Source: CAYVQF01 sp964454015
Lineage (GTDB): Bacteria > Myxococcota_A > Bradymonadia > UBA4248
Length of the DNA: 64,000 nucleotides
Reading direction: 5' to 3'
NCBI GenBank assembly: GCA_964454015.1
Contig: CAYVQF010000005.1
Coordinates: forward strand, 118,599 to 182,598
The notes beneath the pieces were generated by a model. It had not been told where the DNA came from. It made no database searches and saw nothing but the letters and a program-made list of their open reading frames with translations. The position numbers and the translations under genes are program-made. This document shows, one piece after another, positions 8,460 through 15,472 of this stretch; the stretch's first letter is position 1, and the number at the start of each line of letters is the position of its first letter.

Positions 8460-8488
8460 TTGAGCCCCATGGCTGAGTTCGTTATAGT
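8460..8488 (+). promoter_or_regulatory. Sigma-70-type promoter of the FHA-Ycf46 operon
   Basis: TTGAGC (8460-8465), a 17-nt spacer, then TATAGT (8483-8488). It leaves a leader of ~150 nt before the TTG start of the FHA gene. Confidence 0.55.
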
Positions 8489-8647
8489 GGCCGAGCGCTG
8501 CAGAGCCAGTGGGCGTGGTGTGGACTGAAGGCGAATCCAGGTAGACATGGCGCACCAGGCTTTCCTATACTTCATGGCGACTTCCCAGAAGTGCTCGCGA
8601 GAGTGGTGGGAACAGCAGGCGGAACGAGGCTGGTAAGGAGAGTAGCA

Positions 8648-10615
8648 TTGGCGAGGTTAGTCTATCGTGACCAGCATGGTCGGGAGCGTTCCGTGGAGAT
8701 AGGGCCGCACCGTGCCCGCGTAACGATTGGGCGCAACGCAGACTGCGTCATCCAGACGAACAACGCTTCGGTGTCGCGTGAGCATGCGGTGGTGGTCTTT
8801 CAGAACGGTCGTTTTTGTGTCCAGGATCCGCCTCCGGGCCCGCCGACGAATGGCACTTATGTCAACGGCCAGCGGATGCGCCCCGGGGATGTGGCGCCGC
8901 TGCAGGAAGGCGACGAGCTGCGCTGTGGCAATTTCGTCATTGCGTTGAATGCCGATGAGTCGATGCAGGTGGCGCCGTCTGCCCCGAGCATGGGAAGCTG
9001 GACGCCAGCGCCGGGTCAGCGGCCTCCAGCGGCGACGGCGCCGGCGAGCCCGATGGTGGGGGCGCCGCCGCCGGCAGGTGGCACGCCCTACCCCAGTGCG
9101 TATTCTTACCCAGCCAATCCCTATCCGGGTGCCGCGGTGGCGCCGCCCTATGCTGCGGGCGCTCCTACCCCGAGTCCGTCCTCGTATGCCGCTCCGTCTT
9201 ATGCTCCGCCGCAGGTGAGCGGGTTGGGTTCGGATGACGTCGAGGAGCTCAAACGCGAGAACTACAGCCTCAAAGCGGTCGAGCTTCGGTTGCGAGAGCA
9301 GCTCGATCAGCATCAGCAGGCTTTGTTGGACAAGGAGCGATTGCTCGCAGATTTGGAGCGTCGCGGTGAGCATCACGACAACGTGGTCGAGGGTCTCAAC
9401 GACCGCATTGCGAAGCTGAAGGAGCAAGTCGACTTACAGAAAGAGCAGCTCAGGACCTATAGGGACGAGCTCAAGGACGCGCACGATCGCAACGAGGACA
9501 TCGAGTTCAAGTTGGCGAGCTTGCAGAACGCCTTGACCTCCAACAACACGGCGACGGCTTCGGCAGAGACGCAGATTGCCGATCTCAAGGTGCAGATCAA
9601 TCAACGGGACAGACGCATCGAGGATTTGCAGCGGGAAATCGATCTGACCCAGTACGCCATCACCACCGAGCGGGAGAACGTCGAGCGGCTGGAGCACACC
9701 TTGCAGCAGGTCAACACGCAGCTCGAGGATTTTGAGCGTTATCGAACGGACATGCGCAAGGTGGTCGAGCAACACGAGGCGACCATCGCTGAGCTGCGCC
9801 ATGTGGTGGACGAACGAGACCGGGAATTGCGGCGCTTGCAGGATGCGCTGCGCATGATGGAGCGTGGCGGTGCTGGTCAGATGGCGGATGAGCTGCGGCA
9901 GCAGGTGGAGAGCTTTCGCAGTGAATTGCAGCGTCGTGAGCGGGAGAACGAGTCACTGGTGCAGCAGTTGCGAGAGGCCGAGCGAGCGGCTGGGCGGGCG
10001 AGCGATCCGCAGGAGCTGGCGATGCTGCGGCAGCAGATCAAGCTGCTGGAGACGGAGCTCGAGGATGTACGTGGCGGTGGTGGCGATGGGGATTCGGGCC
10101 GCCGCGATCTGGTCCGCCAGCTCAATGAACTCAAGCGTGAGAAGCGGGACCTTCGTCTGGCTTTGGACGAGGCCCGTGCAGGTGGCGGCGCCAAGGGGGA
10201 TAGCGGGGCGGAGCGCCGGGTGATGGAGCTGGAGCGGGAGCTGGATGAGTTGCGTCGCCAGCTCCGCGAAGTGCCGCGGGCGGCTGCGAGCCGTGGCGGT
10301 GGTGGCGATTTGGAGGCGCTGAAGCAGCGGGCCACGGATGTCTACCAGGGCATCAACGATGTGGTCAGCCAGTGGCGCAACGATATGCAGACGTTGGAAG
10401 ATCACGTGCAGGATCTCCAGCGTCTCTTTGCTGGCTACAAGCGAATGGATCACTCGGGTTTGTCTGCATCGGATCGCGGGCGCATCGAAGCGCTTTTGCA
10501 AGAGATTGACCCGAAGGTGACCTTTGAAGAGATTGGTCTTTTGATCGACAACAACCAAAATGCCGCTGGGTCGATCAAGTCCTCCCTGCGTGAGCTGCGC
10601 GAGGTCCTGTTGTAG
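8648..10615 (+). CDS. FHA-domain coiled-coil protein
   Basis: The TTG at 8648 is preferred because AAGGAG lies 7 nt upstream and the FHA fold starts at once (ARLVYRDQHGRERSVEIGPH). Residues ~1-105 are a forkhead-associated domain with the GR, SREH and NGTYVNG phosphothreonine-binding motifs. A Pro/Ala/Tyr-rich linker follows (~115-205). Then comes a very long coiled coil (~215-570) rich in Glu, Arg, Leu and Gln, and a compact helical C-terminus. There is no membrane segment. FHA domains bind phospho-Thr peptides, so this is likely a cytoplasmic scaffold. It heads the operon with the Ycf46-like ATPase, Ycf35 and DUF2997, which suggests it tethers or controls that ATPase. Confidence 0.85.
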   Translation: MARLVYRDQHGRERSVEIGPHRARVTIGRNADCVIQTNNASVSREHAVVVFQNGRFCVQDPPPGPPTNGTYVNGQRMRPGDVAPLQEGDELRCGNFVIALNADESMQVAPSAPSMGSWTPAPGQRPPAATAPASPMVGAPPPAGGTPYPSAYSYPANPYPGAAVAPPYAAGAPTPSPSSYAAPSYAPPQVSGLGSDDVEELKRENYSLKAVELRLREQLDQHQQALLDKERLLADLERRGEHHDNVVEGLNDRIAKLKEQVDLQKEQLRTYRDELKDAHDRNEDIEFKLASLQNALTSNNTATASAETQIADLKVQINQRDRRIEDLQREIDLTQYAITTERENVERLEHTLQQVNTQLEDFERYRTDMRKVVEQHEATIAELRHVVDERDRELRRLQDALRMMERGGAGQMADELRQQVESFRSELQRRERENESLVQQLREAERAAGRASDPQELAMLRQQIKLLETELEDVRGGGGDGDSGRRDLVRQLNELKREKRDLRLALDEARAGGGAKGDSGAERRVMELERELDELRRQLREVPRAAASRGGGGDLEALKQRATDVYQGINDVVSQWRNDMQTLEDHVQDLQRLFAGYKRMDHSGLSASDRGRIEALLQEIDPKVTFEEIGLLIDNNQNAAGSIKSSLRELREVLL

Positions 10616-10616
10616 G

Positions 10617-10646
10617 GGGTGCTTGCGCCCTGTCGTTTTTTTGCTG
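10617..10646 (+). terminator. Possible weak terminator or attenuator between FHA and Ycf46 genes
   Basis: A 5-bp GGGTG/CGCCC stem with a four-base loop is followed a few bases later by seven T. The stem is short, so read-through is likely. It may lower, not stop, transcription of the downstream genes. Confidence 0.3.
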
Positions 10647-10679
10647 CGTCACTGCTAGAACCCTAGAAGAAGGTCAACT

Positions 10680-12233
10680 ATGGAACGGAACTCTCGGGCC
10701 ATCACCTCTGAAGAGGAAGTCGAATATCTCATCCGCGCGCGTTACCCGCTGATGTATGTGATTTCAACGGAAGAGGGGCGGGTGGAGACCTCTTTGCGTA
10801 AGATCTGCCAGCGCCGCGAGCGACGCTTCATCAGTTGGTCCTGTACCGAGGGATTTCAGGGGGGTGACGGTGATACGTTCAACGACATCCGCGACCCGCA
10901 GCGGGCGATGGAACACATCTACCGCTACGAGAACAACGCCTTGTTCGTGTTGCGTGACTTTCACCCCTACCTCGCCGATCCCCAGATCGCCCGGCGTTTG
11001 CGCGATCTCAGCAAGGAATTCAAGGTCAGCAAGTACAAGAAACACGTGCTGTTGTTGAGTCCCGTTTTCAAGCTGCCTGCGGAGCTGGAGAAGGAAGTCA
11101 ACGTCATCGATTTCGAGCTTCCCGGGCGAGCGGTGATCAACGATATCGTTTTGCAGGTCCTCAAGAGCGTTCCTGAGGAGCTGTGCAAGCAAGTGCGCAC
11201 CGACACGGAGTATCGCGAGCGGGTGGTCGAGGCGGCGCTGGGCCTCACGGCTGACGAGGCTGCCAACGTGTTCTCCAAGTCGTTGATTCGCACCAAGGAC
11301 TTCGATATCGAGACCATCATCGAGGAGAAGAAGAGCATCATCCGCAAGAGCGGGATCTTGGAGTTCTACCAGTCCGACCTGAAGTTGCAGGACATCGGCG
11401 GTCTGGAGATTCTCAAGAGCTGGTTGCATACGCGTAAGTTGGCCTTTTCTTCCAAGGCGCGTGACTTCGGCTTGCCCCTGCCCAAGGGGATTTTGCTGAT
11501 CGGTATCCCTGGCTGCGGCAAGAGCTTGACGGCGAAGGCGGTAGGCGCTTTGTGGCAGATGCCGCTGCTCCGGCTGGACGTTGGTAAAGTCTTTGCGAGC
11601 TTGGTCGGTTCGTCCGAAGAGAACATGCGCAAGGCCATCAATACGGCTGAGGCCGTTGCCCCTGCGGTGTTGTGGCTGGACGAGTTGGAGAAGGGTTTCA
11701 GTGGGACGCGCAGCTCGGGGCAGACCGACGGCGGTACCTCAGCGCGTGTCTTTGGTTCCTTCATTACGTGGCTGCAAGAGAAGACCTCGCCGGTGTTCGT
11801 CATGGCCACGGCCAACGACGTGAGCATGTTGCCGCCGGAGTTACTGCGTAAAGGTCGTTTCGACGAGATTTTCTTCGTCGACCTGCCCAGCCCGGCGGAA
11901 CGTAAGGTCATCGTGGAGATCCACATTCAGCGCAAGGGGCGCGCGGTGTCGAATTTCGACGTGCCGAAGATTGTCGCCGCGACGCAGGGATTTTCGGGCT
12001 CTGAGATCGAACAAGCCGTGGTCTCGGCGCTCTTCGATGCCTTTGAGGCGCGGCGCGATATCGATACGGAAGGCATCATCCGGAGCTGCAATGAGATCAT
12101 TCCCTTGAGTTACCAGATGAAAGAGCGTATCGATTATATGCGCGACTGGGCCAAGAGCCGGGCGCGCAAAGCCAGTGTCGATGAGGATGCCATGGATTTG
12201 GATGAGAAGCAGATCCGGCATCTCGAGATGTGA
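10680..12233 (+). CDS. Ycf46-like AAA ATPase
   Basis: A 517-aa protein. The N-terminal ~240 residues form the alpha/beta domain that precedes the ATPase in Ycf46-type proteins (YPLMYVISTEEGRVE). The AAA module follows: Walker A GIPGCGKS (~275), Walker B VLWLDELEK (~331), sensor-1-like FVMATAND and the arginine finger region LLRKGRFDEIFFVDLP. A small helical lid and a basic tail finish the protein. Ycf46 proteins are known from plastids, cyanobacteria and other bacteria, and their targets are poorly defined. The 4-base overlap of its stop region with an upstream in-frame codon of the next gene, and the close spacing, suggest co-transcription with Ycf35 and DUF2997. Confidence 0.88.
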   Translation: MERNSRAITSEEEVEYLIRARYPLMYVISTEEGRVETSLRKICQRRERRFISWSCTEGFQGGDGDTFNDIRDPQRAMEHIYRYENNALFVLRDFHPYLADPQIARRLRDLSKEFKVSKYKKHVLLLSPVFKLPAELEKEVNVIDFELPGRAVINDIVLQVLKSVPEELCKQVRTDTEYRERVVEAALGLTADEAANVFSKSLIRTKDFDIETIIEEKKSIIRKSGILEFYQSDLKLQDIGGLEILKSWLHTRKLAFSSKARDFGLPLPKGILLIGIPGCGKSLTAKAVGALWQMPLLRLDVGKVFASLVGSSEENMRKAINTAEAVAPAVLWLDELEKGFSGTRSSGQTDGGTSARVFGSFITWLQEKTSPVFVMATANDVSMLPPELLRKGRFDEIFFVDLPSPAERKVIVEIHIQRKGRAVSNFDVPKIVAATQGFSGSEIEQAVVSALFDAFEARRDIDTEGIIRSCNEIIPLSYQMKERIDYMRDWAKSRARKASVDEDAMDLDEKQIRHLEM

Positions 12234-12256
12234 ACCCCTTGCTGAGAGGCGTCGCC

Positions 12257-12652
12257 ATGAGCCACTTTTCTACGGTCGAAACCAAGATGAACGACCTTGA
12301 GTGCCTATTGCTGGCCATCAAGGACTTGGGCTACGAGTACACCTACGCCGAAGAGGGCGTCAATGTCCGTGGCTATAATCAGCAACTCGAGAAGGCCCAG
12401 ATCGCCATCAAGATCAGCGGTAAGTATGACGTCGGCATCAAGGTGAACGTCAACGGCGCCGAGCTGGTTGCCGACTGGTGGGGGGTCGAGGCGACGCGCG
12501 GTTTGACGGAACAGCAGTTCGTGCATCAGGTGCAACAGCGTTATGCCTACCACAAGGTGTTGAAGGAAGTGAAAAAGAAAGGCTACACCTTGGACATGGA
12601 AGAGCAGAAGCAAGACAACGTCATTCAGCTTACGGTGCGAAAATGGCAGTAA
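12257..12652 (+). CDS. DUF1257 (Ycf35-like) protein
   Basis: The ATG at 12257 is chosen (GAGAGG 7 nt upstream); it gives the family's conserved N-terminus MSHFSTVETKMNDLECLLLA. The 131-aa protein also has the VNVRGYN motif and the DWWGVE segment typical of DUF1257/Ycf35 proteins of cyanobacteria and red-algal plastids. It is small, soluble and of unknown biochemical function. Its stop overlaps the start of the DUF2997 gene by 10 bases, so the two are translationally coupled. Confidence 0.88.
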   Translation: MSHFSTVETKMNDLECLLLAIKDLGYEYTYAEEGVNVRGYNQQLEKAQIAIKISGKYDVGIKVNVNGAELVADWWGVEATRGLTEQQFVHQVQQRYAYHKVLKEVKKKGYTLDMEEQKQDNVIQLTVRKWQ

Positions 12653-12852
12653 AACAAGAAATCGCTTTCAACATCGGTCCTGATGGCAGCGTGGAAATCG
12701 AGGTGAAGGGCGTCAAGGGTGCTGACTGCGTCGAGCTGACCCGCGAGCTCGAGGAGGCCCTGGGTATCGTCAAGAACCGGGTGTACACCAGTGAGTATTA
12801 CCAAGAAGAGCAGTCGGTGACCCAGAAGGTGACGGTGGGTGAGGACGAATGA
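12643..12852 (+). CDS. DUF2997 small protein
   Basis: A 69-aa protein: MAVKQEIAFNIGPDGSVEIE, then VKGVKGADCVELTRELEEAL and a C-terminal KNRVYTSEYYQ. The layout (IxPDGxVxxEVxGxxGxxCxE..TxxLExALG) matches DUF2997. These proteins are usually encoded beside DUF1257, so the pair supports both calls. It starts inside the Ycf35 gene and its stop forms ATGA with the next start, so four genes here are tightly coupled. Confidence 0.85.
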   Translation: MAVKQEIAFNIGPDGSVEIEVKGVKGADCVELTRELEEALGIVKNRVYTSEYYQEEQSVTQKVTVGEDE

Positions 12853-13622
12853 CCGCGCCGGCTGCGCCAGATGCTCTTCCTTTGGACCTTGGTATCGTCC
12901 AGGTGCATTTGGATCTGGCGGCGGGCGCGCCGGCGACGCCTACGAGGACCTATTGGGCGAGCCGCCTGATGGATGCCGCGCCCTGGCCGCGCAACGCTTT
13001 CACCGAGACACGCCTGGCCATTGAGGCCAATCCGCTGAAGGATCACCTCGCTTTTGCGACCCAGGTGGCGCAAGTCAAGATCGAGGCCAAAGGGGCCGAG
13101 GGCGCCAAGATGAACGTCCCCCACGAGGTGGACGATCAGATGCAGGCGGTTTGCCCCCAGTTCTTTTTGCGCAATATCTCTCGTCTGCAGCGCGACATCG
13201 ATGTCCAACGCCCCATGGCTTTTGACATCGAGGAGAAGCTGAAGCCACAGGCGGAAGCCGATCTGGACGAGGTGAGGGCGGCCAAGCTGCCGCGAACGGA
13301 GTTCGTCGATGTCTGGACGGCGGCGCTCCTCGATGATCTTCGGATCTTCTGGGAGGAAGTGCTCTACATGTGCCCGTGGGAGCAGATGCCGCGTCAGCTC
13401 AAGGCGCCGGACGACGACTCACCGTGGAGTCCCAACCATTCGCGGGCGACGCTGACCTACGAGTTGATGGATAGGCGGAAGAGCGTTTTCGTCTATGGGC
13501 ACAAGAACATCCCCATCGCGATGCGGCGCGAACCTGAGAAGAGGTTGGCCAAGACGCGTGCCATCAAGCAAGACGCTCCGCCTGCTGGGCTAGATGGAGG
13601 GAGCGATGGGGTGATGGGGTGA
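12849..13622 (+). CDS. Hypothetical protein at end of Ycf46 operon
   Basis: A 257-aa soluble protein whose ATG overlaps the DUF2997 stop (ATGA), so it is made from the same transcript. I do not recognise it. It has an N-terminal Ala/Pro stretch, a charged middle (VAQVKIEAKGAEGAKMNVPH), a Trp/Cys region (IFWEEVLYMCPWEQMP) and a polar tail. In cyanobacteria a ferredoxin often follows DUF2997. This protein has only two CP motifs, too few for a 2Fe-2S or 4Fe-4S cluster, so it is not simply that ferredoxin. Confidence 0.7.
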   Translation: MTAPAAPDALPLDLGIVQVHLDLAAGAPATPTRTYWASRLMDAAPWPRNAFTETRLAIEANPLKDHLAFATQVAQVKIEAKGAEGAKMNVPHEVDDQMQAVCPQFFLRNISRLQRDIDVQRPMAFDIEEKLKPQAEADLDEVRAAKLPRTEFVDVWTAALLDDLRIFWEEVLYMCPWEQMPRQLKAPDDDSPWSPNHSRATLTYELMDRRKSVFVYGHKNIPIAMRREPEKRLAKTRAIKQDAPPAGLDGGSDGVMG

Positions 13623-13764
13623 GCGCTGGCCATGTCTGGCGTGCGCCGGTTGTCAGAGGTGCGAACCTGTACGCACAACCGATGGTCTTGGGAGGGAGGT
13701 GCGTTGGGTTGACGGTCTTGGCCGTGGATGCGTAACCAAAACGAACGCGTGAAGGAGATGAGCC

Positions 13765-14130
13765 ATGAAGAAGTTGCTTTGGTTGGCAGTGAGCGCCGCG
13801 ATGGTGCTGGTGCTGGTGGGTGGTGCTTGTGGTCAGCTCGATCAGCAGGAGACGGCCGTTCCTGAAGCCGGGGCGCCCCTGGAGGCCGAGGTCACGATTC
13901 AGGGCACGGGATTCGTCCCGGTCAATGTTTTGTTGCGGCCCGGGGGGAAGGTGACCTGGACCAACGCGGCCACGACGCGCTTTTCGGTGACCTTGGCGGG
14001 TGGCTTCGATGAGGTCCTGGACCCAGGTGAGTCTTTCACTTTCACTTTTGGGCGCGAAGGGCACTTCGACGTTTATGATCGCCTCAACAACCAAGCGCGG
14101 ATGAAGGTCGTCGTCGAGGCGGCCCCTTAG
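13765..14130 (+). CDS. Cupredoxin-like lipoprotein lacking copper ligands
   Basis: A 121-aa protein with a lipoprotein signal (LVGGAC, Cys at 22), a short acidic linker, and a cupredoxin fold (~40-118): FVPVNVLLRPGGKVTWTN, then LDPGESFTFTF. In plastocyanin-like proteins a His follows VTWTN, and a C-x2-H-x4-M set lies near the end. Here those positions read RF (72-73), D105 and N108; only a Met (113) remains. The fold is probably kept for binding or structure, not electron transfer. AAGGAGATG precedes the ATG. Its stop overlaps the convergent hydrolase stop. Confidence 0.75.
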   Translation: MKKLLWLAVSAAMVLVLVGGACGQLDQQETAVPEAGAPLEAEVTIQGTGFVPVNVLLRPGGKVTWTNAATTRFSVTLAGGFDEVLDPGESFTFTFGREGHFDVYDRLNNQARMKVVVEAAP

Positions 14131-14768
14131 CCGGCGATGATCGCGGCGACGGCGTTGGCTAGCGCCGGGAGTTGGCCATCAAAGAAGTGGGCTGCGCCAG
14201 CGATGACGTGCAGGGCACCTGGAGCGGTGAGATAGGACGCGGCTTGCTCAGGCGCGCACAGGGGATCCCGATCGCCGAGGACGATGGCGCAACGCCAGAG
14301 TGCCGGCGAAAGTCTGGGCAGCGTCCAGGCGGTGCTCTCTGCGTCATGGGGTGGGCTAAGAGGGGGTGCGATGAGAATGATCACGCCTCCCTGCTGCCAT
14401 TGCTGGGCGAAGCGAGCGCTGACGATGGCACCAAAGCTGAAGCCGATGAGGATGGTCTCGCTCTGGGCTGGCCGCGCGTTGTGAACGGCGGCGAGGTCCA
14501 GGACTTCGCCTCGGCCTCCGGCGTAGGCGCCTTCGCTGGCGCCAACACCCCTGAAATTGAAGCGCAGGGTGTTGCAAGCCTGGGCCGCCGCGGCGCGGGC
14601 CGCGGTGGTGATGACTTTGTTGTCCATGGTGCCACCGTGGCGCGGGTGCGGGTGTGCGAGGATCGCCGTGGCGCTGGCCTGGGGGTGGATGGCGCGTTTG
14701 CCGGTGATGCGTACGCCATCGACGGTGACGACCGTGAAATCGTGTTCGATGAGGGGAGGGGGGAGCAT
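14127..14768 (-). CDS. Alpha/beta hydrolase
   Basis: A 213-aa soluble protein with AILAHPHPRHGGTMDNKV, the nucleophile elbow GFSFG and the C-terminal His in AGAAHFFDG. This order matches the short 'alpha/beta hydrolase, HPHP..GG..DN' bacterial family related to dienelactone hydrolase. The likely reaction is hydrolysis of a small ester or amide; the substrate is unknown. It is 48 bp downstream of folK on the same strand and may share its transcript. Its end overlaps the cupredoxin stop by three bases. Confidence 0.8.
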   Translation of the reverse strand: MLPPPLIEHDFTVVTVDGVRITGKRAIHPQASATAILAHPHPRHGGTMDNKVITTAARAAAAQACNTLRFNFRGVGASEGAYAGGRGEVLDLAAVHNARPAQSETILIGFSFGAIVSARFAQQWQQGGVIILIAPPLSPPHDAESTAWTLPRLSPALWRCAIVLGDRDPLCAPEQAASYLTAPGALHVIAGAAHFFDGQLPALANAVAAIIAG

Positions 14769-14816
14769 GGGGGAGGCCTCGCGAGGGTCCTGGTCGAAAG
14801 GGCGTGAGGGTGAGGT

Positions 14817-15335
14817 TCAACCTGGCAGGGTCGCAGGGTACCAGCCGGCTGGGGCCAGGAGCGTGAGGGTGTCTGGGTCGGGGCAGGCGTCACGAAGCTG
14901 GGTGATGGTGGTGTTGGCGATGGGGTGATGGAGCTGGGGTGCGATATCGGCGAGGGGCTGGAGGACGAAGCGGCGTTCGAGCATGCGCGGGTGAGGTAGG
15001 GTGAGCTCGGGCGTGGCGAGGCATTGCTGGCCATAGAGGAGGAGGTCGAGATCGATGCAGCGCGGGCCGTTGCGGTCGTTGCTATCGCGTTGGCGTCCCA
15101 GGTGGTCCTCCAGGCGCTGCAGGAGGTGGAGGCATGGCAAGGGGGGGAGTGAGGTGGAGACGGCACAGACGGCGTTGGTGAAGGGGGGTTGTTGGGTGTT
15201 GTATTTGGGGGGGCTGAGATAGAGGGGACTGCAGGCTTGCAGGGTGAGGTGGGCGGTGATGAGGTCGAGAGCGGCCATGAGCTGCGCTTGGGGTCGGCCG
15301 AGATTGGCGCCGAGGGCGATGTAGAGGGTGGACAT
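14817..15335 (-). CDS. folK: 2-amino-4-hydroxy-6-hydroxymethyldihydropteridine pyrophosphokinase
   Basis: A 172-aa protein that transfers pyrophosphate from ATP to hydroxymethyldihydropterin in folate synthesis. Signatures are the N-terminal YIALGANLG, the F-x-N-A-V strand (PPFTNAVCAVST) and the family motif RNGPRCIDLDLLLY followed by LTLPHPRMLERRFVLQPL. The length is normal. Other folate genes are not nearby. The ribosome-binding site is weak. Confidence 0.93.
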   Translation of the reverse strand: MSTLYIALGANLGRPQAQLMAALDLITAHLTLQACSPLYLSPPKYNTQQPPFTNAVCAVSTSLPPLPCLHLLQRLEDHLGRQRDSNDRNGPRCIDLDLLLYGQQCLATPELTLPHPRMLERRFVLQPLADIAPQLHHPIANTTITQLRDACPDPDTLTLLAPAGWYPATLPG

Positions 15336-15472
15336 GGCGGGTTGCTTTGGCTGTGGTGATGGGGTGGCTTGAGTGCCGGCGTGGGGTCTAGTAGTGTTCT
15401 CGGGTTCGGTTTAGGACGCCTGCGTGAGCATAGGCGAGCTTAGCCCGGTCTCAGCGAAACGGGAAGGGAGCG

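Larger units (their letters stand above)
8295..8647. other. Divergent intergenic region with two candidate promoters
   Basis: About 350 bases between the divergent Ca-loop and FHA genes. Each direction has a plausible sigma-70 promoter, listed separately. No other gene is supported here. Confidence 0.5.

Noticed and set aside
10617..10646. Strong terminator between FHA and Ycf46 genes
   Set aside because: The stem is only five base pairs; it is listed as a possible weak attenuator, not as the operon's end.
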